Source: Methylogaea oryzae
Lineage (GTDB): Bacteria; Pseudomonadota; Gammaproteobacteria; Methylococcales; Methylococcaceae
Direction: 5' to 3'
DNA length: 64,000 bases
NCBI RefSeq assembly: GCF_019669985.1
Contig: NZ_AP019782.1
Span: forward strand, 922,501 to 986,500
Translations under genes and position numbers: made by a program
In this document: piece by piece, positions 17,604 to 24,957 of the stretch
Layout: each line of letters opens with the position of its first letter
Position numbering within the stretch: position 1 is the first letter of the stretch
The notes under the pieces: model-generated
Told to the model about the DNA's origin: nothing
The model's input: the letters and a program-made list of their open reading frames with translations, nothing else
Databases searched by the model: none

Positions 17604-18644
17604 ATGAAAGTGAAGCAGCCTATTTCAAGCTTTTTCTTGGCGCTGTCGGCGGTGCTGGGGGTACAAGGCGTTTCCCACGCGATGCCGGGCATGTCCATGC
17701 CGGGCGGGGAAGGGGCGGAGGCGCCGCCCACGTCCCATCCCATGGGCGGCGGGCTCGATTCCCCCGGCTCCAACTTCGAAATCACCTACAGCGCCGACGG
17801 CAAAACCGCCATTTTCACCTCGACCCGGCCGGGCAGCATCGAGTCGGGGACGCCTTACAACTTCGACATCTGGATGGCCCGTAACGTGGGCGGCGTTTGG
17901 CAGGCGCCCGTCCACCTGGGGCCGGGCGTCGATCCCACCGTGGGGCCGAACATCAACACTTCCGCCTGGGAGCTGGAGCCTAGCCTGTCCGACGACGGCA
18001 ACGTCATCTATTTCACCCGCTACCAACCGGGCAACCTGTCCACCGGCGACCTTTACGTCGCCCAGAAAGTCGATGGCGTCTGGCAACCCGCCAGAAATTG
18101 GAACGACGTGCCGGAATTGCCGCCGATCAACACCGCGACCGGCGAAGAGCACTGCCCGATCATCGCCTCCGACAGCCTGATCTACTTCAACTACCAGCAG
18201 CCCGGCGTCACCCAGGACAGCGACATCTGGAAGGTCGAGAAGAAGGACGGCGTTTGGCAGAAACCGCAGAGCCTGGGGCCGAGGATCAATTCGCCCTACC
18301 GGGATCATTTGCACTGGACGGGGCTGTCCAAAGACGGCAAAAGCCTCATCGTCACCAGCAACCGGCCCGACCTCGCTTCGCGGGGCGGGCACGACGAATG
18401 GATCGCTTACCAGAACCCGAAAGGCGAATGGCAGGAACCCTTGAACCTGGGCGACACCATCAACACCGTCGGGGAGGACATGTGTTGGACCTTTACGCCC
18501 GATGGCAAGAAATTCACCGGGGGCTGGGGGCCGCAAGGCAGCTACAACCTGGCTATCCGCTGGGTCGCCAAGGACGACGTGCCGCTGTTGAGGAACTTCG
18601 AGCCCATGGGGCCGCCGCCCAATCTGCTTTCCGTCAAGCGGTAG
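17604..18644 (+). CDS. Secreted PD40 (WD40-like) beta-propeller protein
   Basis: A 346-residue exported protein. The signal peptide is MKVKQPISSFFLALSAVLGVQGVSHA (cut near residue 26), followed by a Met/Gly/Pro-rich linker (MPGMSMPGGEG). Several PD40-type blades follow: ITYSADGKTAIFTSTRPG, EPSLSDDGNVIYFTRYQPG, PIIASDSLIYFNYQQPG, TGLSKDGKSLIVTSNRPD and TFTPDGKKFTGGWGPQG, each with the S-x-DG-k-x-I/L-x-F/V-T-S motif. Such propellers bind proteins or glycans in the periplasm, as in TolB. The Met-rich linker could bind copper, which is speculation. It appears monocistronic. Confidence 0.75.
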   Translation: MKVKQPISSFFLALSAVLGVQGVSHAMPGMSMPGGEGAEAPPTSHPMGGGLDSPGSNFEITYSADGKTAIFTSTRPGSIESGTPYNFDIWMARNVGGVWQAPVHLGPGVDPTVGPNINTSAWELEPSLSDDGNVIYFTRYQPGNLSTGDLYVAQKVDGVWQPARNWNDVPELPPINTATGEEHCPIIASDSLIYFNYQQPGVTQDSDIWKVEKKDGVWQKPQSLGPRINSPYRDHLHWTGLSKDGKSLIVTSNRPDLASRGGHDEWIAYQNPKGEWQEPLNLGDTINTVGEDMCWTFTPDGKKFTGGWGPQGSYNLAIRWVAKDDVPLLRNFEPMGPPPNLLSVKR

Positions 18645-18675
18645 GGCGGGCTGGGTCCGCCGACCTTCCGCCATG

Positions 18676-18699
18676 TAGGGTACGCATCGCGTACCCTAA
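18676..18699. repeat. Palindromic intergenic repeat
   Basis: TAGGGTACGC (18676-18685) faces GCGTACCCTA (18689-18698) around an ATC loop. It lies between the PD40 gene and the convergent fsa gene, and may act as a transcription terminator or REP-type element. Confidence 0.65.
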
Positions 18700-18764
18700 C
18701 CGCCCGCGATGAGGCTCCGACAAAAAGCGGCCCGACGCGGGATTCTCCCGCGGCGGCGAAGCCA

Positions 18765-19439
18765 TCAAGTTTCAAACGATCGCCGTTCGCCGAACGCCGT
18801 CCGCCAGTCCTCGCCGAACTTGTCCACGGCGGCGTCGGTGGCCGGGGCGTTGAGCATCTGGCCGGCGATGTCCAAGGGCACCGTCACGGCGCCCACGCCG
18901 AGCTTCAATACCTGCAAAACCTGCTGAACGTTCTTGAAACTGGCCACCAGCAGCTTGGTCGGCAGTCGATAGTGGGTGATCAGCGTTTGCAGATCGGCGA
19001 CCGCGCCCAGGCCGTCGCAGCCGAGATTGTCGATGCGGTTGAGATAGGGCGCCAGGTAATCCGCGCCGTTCAAGGCGGCCAAAAAGCCCTGCTGCACGTT
19101 GTAAATGGCTGTGGCCAGCACCGGAATGCCCTGCTGCTTGACCTGTTTGATGGCGGCAAGGCCAGCGGCGTGGGCGGGGATTTTGACGACGATGTTGTAG
19201 GGCAGGGCGTGCAGTTGCCGGGCTTCGGCGACGATGTCCTCCACCGTGTTGCCGATCACCTGTACATGGATGCGGGCATGCGGGCCGAGGATTGCCGCCA
19301 GCTCCGGCAGCAGCCGCTGGAGGCCCAGGCCGCCGGCCGCCATGATGGTGGGGTTGGTGGTGACGCCCGCCAAAGGCAGAATGGGCGCTAGCCGGCGGAT
19401 TTCGTCCAGGTTCGCGCTGTCTAGGTAGAGTTCCAGCAT
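18765..19439 (-). CDS. fsa: Fructose-6-phosphate aldolase / small transaldolase (TalC type)
   Basis: A 224-residue TIM-barrel class I aldolase. The Schiff-base lysine is K86 in NIVVKIPAH; D7 in YLDSANLDEIRR and the TTNPTIM loop match the small transaldolase/FSA family. The family performs aldol cleavage of fructose 6-phosphate or transaldolase chemistry. In a ribulose-monophosphate-type organism it would act in sugar-phosphate rearrangement, but that role is inferred. Whether the true activity is aldolase or transaldolase cannot be told by eye. The length is standard; the gene stands alone on the minus strand. Confidence 0.88.
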   Translation of the reverse strand: MLELYLDSANLDEIRRLAPILPLAGVTTNPTIMAAGGLGLQRLLPELAAILGPHARIHVQVIGNTVEDIVAEARQLHALPYNIVVKIPAHAAGLAAIKQVKQQGIPVLATAIYNVQQGFLAALNGADYLAPYLNRIDNLGCDGLGAVADLQTLITHYRLPTKLLVASFKNVQQVLQVLKLGVGAVTVPLDIAGQMLNAPATDAAVDKFGEDWRTAFGERRSFET

Positions 19440-19567
19440 GGCAGGCTTCGATGGCGAAGGAGGCGCTGACGAAGGCGGCGCATCCTCATGGGGTTACGGC
19501 GAAATCCCCGCGCCGGGCTTTCGCTCAACCCGGCTTACGGTGTTTCGCCGCGGGGATTGCAGCGGCG

Positions 19568-20122
19568 TCAATGGATATGCATTTCCCGGTTGCCGGCCGC
19601 ATCGCTTCTTTCCAGCATATACGCGGACTGGCTGCCGGGCATGGCGGTGCCGTCGTTGTTGACGTACAGCAGGCTGGTTTCACTCTTGACGGTCAAACGG
19701 CGCTGCGGCTTGTCTTTGTTGTAGGGGGTCAGCATGACCGTGGCGTTTTTGTCGTCCCAGGTGTAGGTGCCTTTTTCGAAGGTTTCCCGGTTGCGGGGCC
19801 TGGCCGGTTGGATGATCAACAGGTAGCTGCCGTTGTGTTTCAGCGACAAGGTCATTTTCAGGCCGGCGCAGTCCGGCGACTCGGTGCAGGGCAGATAGCC
19901 GTAAAACACGCCGCGGTACTTGTTGGCGGATTCGTCGGCGCTGCCGCCATGCTCCGCGTGCTCCATCGCGCCGCCGCCGTGTTTGAGCGCGTCGCGCTGC
20001 ATGAGGGCTTTTTCCTGGATTTCCTTGTCGGTTTCGGCCCAGGCGGCGCCGGACAGCGCCAGCAAGACGCCGCAAAAAACCAACGACACATTTTTTCTAA
20101 GCTTTGTGTTTAGCGTTCGCAT
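19568..20122 (-). CDS. NlpE-like periplasmic protein
   Basis: A 184-residue exported protein. The start at 20122 gives a signal peptide (MRTLNTKLRKNVSLVFCGVLLALSGAAWA). A polar, His-rich stretch (KHGGGAMEHAEHGGSADE) follows, then the NlpE N-terminal barrel pattern: YRGVFYGYLPCTESPDCAGLKMTLSLKHNGSYLL, FEKGTYTWDDKNATVMLTP, LLYVNNDGTAMPGSQSAYMLER. NlpE proteins sense copper or envelope stress; unlike E. coli NlpE there is no lipobox here. It is divergent from the radical SAM gene at 20461. Confidence 0.78.
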   Translation of the reverse strand: MRTLNTKLRKNVSLVFCGVLLALSGAAWAETDKEIQEKALMQRDALKHGGGAMEHAEHGGSADESANKYRGVFYGYLPCTESPDCAGLKMTLSLKHNGSYLLIIQPARPRNRETFEKGTYTWDDKNATVMLTPYNKDKPQRRLTVKSETSLLYVNNDGTAMPGSQSAYMLERSDAAGNREMHIH

Positions 20123-20460
20123 GTAGGAGTTCTCTATGGCTATGTATGAAGCCCGCGTGGCCGAGCCGGGCGGGTTTCCGCACGACATTACGTGCCGCGT
20201 AGATTAGCAAGGCCATTGTGGCGCCGCAACGCCAAGACCTGGGCGAGGGGGCGCCTTGGCGTCGGCGGCGGGGACCGCCGCCGGGCACGGGGCGATGGAC
20301 AAGAAGAACCGCAGGCGGTATTAATTGCCGCAGCCGATAACCGCAAAAATGCCGCATGGGACGACGCTTTGAACGTCGCGATTCGGTTTTGGGTTTCGGG
20401 TTTATTCGAATATCGAACGTGATGGGCCTGCCTCTATGATGCCGACGCTAAAGAGATTTT
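20123..20460 (+). other. Intergenic region upstream of the RiPP-type radical SAM gene
   Basis: A 338-bp divergent spacer. I looked here for a precursor peptide. The only ORF of note, 20192-20422 plus, is Arg-rich, has no leader motif or Cys/Gly core and no ribosome site, so I do not call it. The distal part (about 20370-20455) is more AT-rich and may hold the promoter. Confidence 0.4.
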
Positions 20461-22446
20461 ATGGATAATCTGGGAATGACGGAGGACAGCAAGATCGTTT
20501 TCGTCACCATGCCTTATGGCGCGCTGGAACGTCCCGCCATCGGCCTCGGCATGTTGAAATCCGCCCTGGCCTCGGCCGGCCTCAATAGCGATATTGTGTA
20601 TGCCAATTTGCGGTTCGCCGAAAAAATCGGCGTGCCGGTTTATCAGGCCTTAGGCAACGGTTTCGTCGAGTTTTTCCTGGGGGAATGGACGTTCGCCGGG
20701 GCGGCTTTTCCCGATTTCAACCCGGATGTCGCCGAGATGTTCCGTTATGCCGAAGCGGAAACGCAGCGTACCGGTTTCAAGCAGAGGCTCAAATCCGACG
20801 ATATCGCCGCGACGCTGAGGCGGGTACGCGCCCAGGGGCGCGAGTTTGTCCGCGAGTTGGCGAGCGATATCGTCAAGCGCAAGCCGGCCATCGTCGGCTG
20901 CGGTTCTTCCTTCAATCAGCATTGCGCCAGCTTGGCCTTGCTGCGCGAGATTCGCCGGCTGGATCCCGACATTATCACCCTCATGGGCGGGGCCAATTGC
21001 GAAGGCGAAATGGGCGTGGCCACCAAGACCGCTTTCGACTGGGTGGATTTTGTGGTTTCCGGTGAGGGTGACGAGATTATCGTGCCTTTGTGCCGCGCCT
21101 TGCTGCAAAACGGCAGGAATATCGACGTTCGCGCGCTGCCCGCCGGCGTTATCGGCGCCGCCCCGCCGGACGCCGCTGCTTGCGGCAAGGCGCGGGCGCC
21201 GAGGGCGGCGGTCAGCGATATGGACCGGGTCGCCATACCGGATTTCGACGATTATTTTGCGGCCATCGAGCGGATGGCCGTCGGCAAGTTCATCAAGCCG
21301 GGCCTGCTGTACGAGTCGTCCCGCGGTTGCTGGTGGGGTGCGCGCTCGCAATGCACTTTCTGCGGCTTGAACGGCTCCAGCATCGGCTATCGTTCCAAGT
21401 CTCCCGAACGCGTGTTGGAAGAGTTGTCGGTATTGTCGGAAAAATACGCTATCAAGAGCTTCGAGTTTGTCGACAATATTTTGGATATGGATTATTTCAA
21501 TAATGTATTGCCGGCGCTTGCGGAGAGAGGCTACACGATTTTTTTCGAAACCAAGTCGAATCTTAGTCGCCGGCACGTGAAGTCGCTGGCCGAGGCCGGC
21601 ATAAAATGGATACAGCCCGGTATCGAAAGCATCCACGACGGCATGCTGAAACTGATCGCCAAAGGGTGCAGCGCGGCGATCAATATTCAGTTGCTGAAAT
21701 GGGCCGAGGAGTTCGGGGTTTGCATATTTTGGATATTTCTGGTCAACCTTCCGCATGAGCGGGACGAGTGGTACGCGGAGATGGCGGATATTATCCCGTA
21801 TATTGTCCACCTCCAGCCGCCGTTGAGCATAACGCCGTTGCAATACCATCGCTTCAGCCGATACCACGCCGATCCCGAGAGTTATGGCGTGGAGTTGAAG
21901 CCGCTGGATATTTACAAATACATCTACCCGGTTTCCGAACAGGTATTGTCGGACTTGGTTTATTTCTTCGAACTCAAAGCGGGCGCTCCGGCCGCCGTCG
22001 CTCGCCCGGGTTTCGACCGGCTGACCGTGGCGCTGCGCGAGTGGTGGGGGCTATATGACGACAAGGCGTCCCGGCCGGTGCTGGAAATGAGCGACGCGGG
22101 GGCGGCCCTAGCCATTGCCGATACCCGTTCTTGCGCGGAAAAACCGCAGCACTTGCTGTCCGGCTTGGCCCGGACGATCTACGAGGCCTGCGACAGCGCG
22201 CAATCGGTGAACGGGCTGATCCGCACTTTGCGGCAGCAGGGGGACGCGGCCGATGAGGACGCGGTTCGCGCGGTGCTCAACGATCTGCTGCAAAGCAAGC
22301 TGATCGCCGAGGTTTCCGGCAAATTCCTCGGTCTGGCGGTGAGGCGGTCGGACAACGTGCTGGTCGGGTTGTCGGATTTTCCCGGAGGGCGCATCGCCCC
22401 GGAAGCTTTGGAGCAGGCCGAGCCCCTGGGCGATTCGTCGGTCTAG
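20461..22446 (+). CDS. RiPP maturation radical SAM protein (B12-binding, rSAM_ocin_1-like)
   Basis: A 661-residue enzyme resembling ribosomal-peptide maturation radical SAM protein 1. The N-terminus (KIVFVTMPYGALERPAIGLGMLKSALASAG) and YANLRFAEKIG are typical of that family. A cobalamin-binding-like domain spans about residues 130-220 (VGCGSSFNQHCASLAL...LMGGANCEGEMG). The cluster motif is C290-x7-C298-x2-C301 in SSRGCWWGARSQCTFCGLNG, the characteristic spacing of this group. The C-terminus (about 530-640) is a helical domain possibly for peptide recognition. The family C-methylates peptide substrates. No precursor gene is visible nearby, so the substrate is unknown. It is convergent with the Met-rich gene. 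Confidence 0.85.
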   Translation: MDNLGMTEDSKIVFVTMPYGALERPAIGLGMLKSALASAGLNSDIVYANLRFAEKIGVPVYQALGNGFVEFFLGEWTFAGAAFPDFNPDVAEMFRYAEAETQRTGFKQRLKSDDIAATLRRVRAQGREFVRELASDIVKRKPAIVGCGSSFNQHCASLALLREIRRLDPDIITLMGGANCEGEMGVATKTAFDWVDFVVSGEGDEIIVPLCRALLQNGRNIDVRALPAGVIGAAPPDAAACGKARAPRAAVSDMDRVAIPDFDDYFAAIERMAVGKFIKPGLLYESSRGCWWGARSQCTFCGLNGSSIGYRSKSPERVLEELSVLSEKYAIKSFEFVDNILDMDYFNNVLPALAERGYTIFFETKSNLSRRHVKSLAEAGIKWIQPGIESIHDGMLKLIAKGCSAAINIQLLKWAEEFGVCIFWIFLVNLPHERDEWYAEMADIIPYIVHLQPPLSITPLQYHRFSRYHADPESYGVELKPLDIYKYIYPVSEQVLSDLVYFFELKAGAPAAVARPGFDRLTVALREWWGLYDDKASRPVLEMSDAGAALAIADTRSCAEKPQHLLSGLARTIYEACDSAQSVNGLIRTLRQQGDAADEDAVRAVLNDLLQSKLIAEVSGKFLGLAVRRSDNVLVGLSDFPGGRIAPEALEQAEPLGDSSV

Positions 22447-22470
22447 CGGCGGGGGCTAGCCCTAGGGCCG

Positions 22471-22499
22471 GGGGGCGCTTCGCCGAGCGAAGCGGCCCC
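22471..22499. terminator. Hairpin between convergent genes (possible terminator)
   Basis: GCTTCGC / GCGAAGC with a CGA loop, extended by G-rich and C-rich flanks. No T tract on either strand, so it is only a candidate. Confidence 0.35.
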
Positions 22500-22519
22500 G
22501 GGCGTCTGCGCCAAACGGA

Positions 22520-22921
22520 TCAGTTGGAAGGCTTGTCGCCGGGCGGCGGCATCCCTTGCATCGGAGGGTGTTGCTGCATCATGGGGCCATGGCCGCGCAT
22601 GTTCTCCATATGGTCCTTCATGAGATTGCGCTGCTCTTCTTTCAGGCGTTCGCGCTGTTTTTCGTCTTTCGCTTCGCGAATCTGATGCAGCAGGTCGTGC
22701 ATTTTGATCTGGTGCTCTTGCATCTGCCGCAGCATGGCATCCATCGGTTTCTGGTCCATGCCCCTCATCATGCCCATTCCCTGTTCGTGCTTCATCTCGC
22801 CCATGCCGCCCGGACCCGGCGGTGGCGCCGGCGGCGCGGCGGGTTTTTCTTCGGCGAAAGCGGGCAGGGCCATCAAGGCGCTGCAGATCAGCGCCGCGGT
22901 TGTGTTGGTCAAGCGTCTCAT
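22520..22921 (-). CDS. Met/His-rich periplasmic protein, putative metal sensor or chaperone
   Basis: A 133-residue exported protein. The minus-strand AGGAGG (complement of 22931-22936) precedes ATG 22921 by 9 nt. The signal peptide is RRLTNTTAALICSALMALPAFA. The mature protein starts with a Pro-rich linker and then a Met-rich part: GGMGEMKHEQGMGMMRGMDQ, MLRQMQEHQIKMHDLLHQI, and MENMRGHGPMMQQHPPMQGM. The middle helix (REAKDEKQRERLKEEQRNLM) is Spy/CnrX-like. The composition suggests copper or silver binding in the periplasm; the function is inferred. Confidence 0.7.
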   Translation of the reverse strand: MRRLTNTTAALICSALMALPAFAEEKPAAPPAPPPGPGGMGEMKHEQGMGMMRGMDQKPMDAMLRQMQEHQIKMHDLLHQIREAKDEKQRERLKEEQRNLMKDHMENMRGHGPMMQQHPPMQGMPPPGDKPSN

Positions 22922-23041
22922 GGCGGTGAACCTCCTGTGGTTTGCGGACAACGGAGACGGCGGGTCGATTCCTCGACGGCGAATCGGCGACCCTATACCA
23001 AGGTAGCACCGAATGGGCGTTTCGCTCTAGACGGAACGGCC

Positions 23042-23839
23042 CTAGGCGGCGTGCGGCCGGTCGATATTGGCGGCCATCCACTCCCGCACGGCGGCGATGA
23101 CCCACGCGGGATGGTTCAGGGGCAGGTCGTGGCCGGCCCAGGGGTGGGTCAGGCAGGGGACGGTCCACAGGGCGGCGATTTCGGTGGTGCAGGAGGGGGC
23201 CACCATGCGGTCGCCCAGGCTGTTCAGCAGTAGCAGCGGCACGGCGGGTTTCGCGGGCGGAGGGCGGTAGCGTGCCGCGGCCCACAGTTGACGCAGCACG
23301 TTCGACCAGCGCACCGGCCGCCGCTGGTAGGTCGCCACCCGCGCCGCGATCAAGGCGGCGTCCGCCGCGCGGTTGGACGTCAGCCGCAGAATCAGCCGTT
23401 CGCGGGCGGCCGCGTCGGTGGTGGCGAGAATGCGCAGCAGCAGCGGCCAGCTGCGCCAGGACAGGCGGCGGTAGAGGGGATTGAGCCCGCTGAGGCTGGT
23501 GTTGATCAACACCGCGCCGGCGATTTCCTGCGGGTATCGGCTTGCCCATTCCAGGGCGGCCATGGAGCCCATGGAAATGGAGAGCAGGTAAACCGGCGTT
23601 TGCGGCGCCGTCGGGCCGTCCGCCGTTTCCCAGGCTTCGCGGCGGGCAAATTCCATGGCTTCCCGCAGGTTCGGCGGGCTGTTCAAGCGCCAGTGCTCGC
23701 CGTTGCCCGGCAGATCCAGGCAGCGCACCTCGGCGCCGGGCAACGCTTGGGCGAAGCGCTGGGGGAAATCGTCCCAGTGCTCGCTTTCCCGCACCAGGCC
23801 GCGCAGGAAAATCCAGCGCGAGGAAGGCTTAACCGCCAT
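23042..23839 (-). CDS. Alpha/beta hydrolase
   Basis: A 265-residue alpha/beta-hydrolase. It opens with WIFLRGLVRESEHWDDFPQRF, has the nucleophile elbow SISMGSMAAL (serine in the G-x-S-x-G position with the first Gly replaced by Ser), an acid in LNSLGDRMV and the catalytic His in WAGHDLPLN. The substrate is unknown; the LRGLxRExxHWxxF start is seen in a proteobacterial clade of carboxylesterase-like proteins. It overlaps the upstream M14 gene by 11 bp and so is coupled to it. Confidence 0.75.
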   Translation of the reverse strand: MAVKPSSRWIFLRGLVRESEHWDDFPQRFAQALPGAEVRCLDLPGNGEHWRLNSPPNLREAMEFARREAWETADGPTAPQTPVYLLSISMGSMAALEWASRYPQEIAGAVLINTSLSGLNPLYRRLSWRSWPLLLRILATTDAAARERLILRLTSNRAADAALIAARVATYQRRPVRWSNVLRQLWAAARYRPPPAKPAVPLLLLNSLGDRMVAPSCTTEIAALWTVPCLTHPWAGHDLPLNHPAWVIAAVREWMAANIDRPHAA

Positions 23840-24920
23840 ACCAGAGATCGTGGCCGTGTCGCAGCAAGCGTTGCCGTTTGGCGTGATTGAGCTGGGTCCA
23901 CGGCTCCGGCGATTGCACCGCGCGCAGCAGCAGGTCCAGCAGCGGCGTGTGGCGCCGCAGGATGCGCCGTTCCCGGTGCGGCAAGCGCGGGTTGAAGATG
24001 CCGGGCAGGGAAAACAGCTGGCGCCAGTTTTTCTTGACCCACAGCCAAGAGCCCATTTCCAGGGTGAAGGGAATGTAGTCGCCCTGCGGTTGCCGTTGCC
24101 GGTAGTCGTCGTAGAGATAGTCCCATAGGTCGCCGTGGGCCAGGTATTCCCGGCATTGCGGCTCGACGCGGTAGATATGGTTGCCGTATGCCTTGTCCAG
24201 CAAATGCTTCAGCGCCATCGCTTGCGGCACGGAGGCGAACGGGGTTTTGGTCTTGGCGTAGGGAAACCACAAGCGGTCCACTTTGCCGTATCCCGAATGC
24301 ACGTCGATGCTGAGCGCCACTTTGGCCGGGAAAACCTCCCGTCGCACGAGGTCGCAAACCGCTTGCGTCTCCGTTTCCAGCGGCGCGCCTTCCTGGCCCC
24401 GGTACCAGGGCAGCCGGGGCGACAGGCGATGGCCGCCGAAAATCTGCCAGCCGGCCACGCCCTCGGCCTCCACCGGCGCGTTGCGCATGATGTCAACGAA
24501 GTTGCCGTTGGAGCGCCGTTGCCAATACATGCCTACCGGATTGACCAGCGGCACCACCAGCAGGCGCGTTTCCTCGAGCAGGCGCTGGGTGCTGCGGTCC
24601 CATCGCGCCAACGACAGGACGGTTTGCAGGTAGGAGGTCACCACCCGGGTGCCGATGCGTTCCAAGCCGTGAACGCCGCCGAACAGGGCCAGGACCGGCG
24701 CGGTCGGGTCGCTGGGGCCGAAGCGGAAAGCCAGCAGGGGAAAGTGGTGGCCGTCGCATTCGAGCCGCGCCAGGGTTTCCACCCGCGCCAGGCCCTGGGC
24801 TCGCCGCGCGAGAAAGAGGAGTTCCCGCAGTTCGGGCAGCAGCCGCCAGGCGGGGTGATGTGTTTCCGTCAGCTTCATGGCGCCATGATTCCCTGCGGCG
24901 GTTTTATTGGGCGTTTGCAT
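23829..24920 (-). CDS. M14-family zinc carboxypeptidase-like protein
   Basis: A protein of about 363 residues with the M14 metal site: HGLE in LFGGVHGLERIGTRV (HxxE zinc ligands), the third ligand in SIDVHSGYGKVD, and a candidate catalytic Glu in FTLEMGSW. VNPVGMYWQRRSNGNFVDIMRN resembles the substrate-carboxylate loop of M14 enzymes. There is no signal peptide, so a cytoplasmic peptidase or peptidoglycan-fragment hydrolase is possible. Two starts are plausible, 24920 (used) or 24878; neither has a strong ribosome site. It lies 37 bp after the GGDEF gene and overlaps the hydrolase gene. Confidence 0.75.
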   Translation of the reverse strand: MQTPNKTAAGNHGAMKLTETHHPAWRLLPELRELLFLARRAQGLARVETLARLECDGHHFPLLAFRFGPSDPTAPVLALFGGVHGLERIGTRVVTSYLQTVLSLARWDRSTQRLLEETRLLVVPLVNPVGMYWQRRSNGNFVDIMRNAPVEAEGVAGWQIFGGHRLSPRLPWYRGQEGAPLETETQAVCDLVRREVFPAKVALSIDVHSGYGKVDRLWFPYAKTKTPFASVPQAMALKHLLDKAYGNHIYRVEPQCREYLAHGDLWDYLYDDYRQRQPQGDYIPFTLEMGSWLWVKKNWRQLFSLPGIFNPRLPHRERRILRRHTPLLDLLLRAVQSPEPWTQLNHAKRQRLLRHGHDLWYGG

Positions 24921-24957
24921 CGTGTCGGGTCGGCGCCGCCTCGCCGACGACGCCAAA

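Noticed and set aside
20192-20422. A 76-codon ORF considered as precursor of the RiPP radical SAM enzyme
   Set aside because: It has no ribosome site, no leader motif and an Arg-rich composition typical of a shadow frame.
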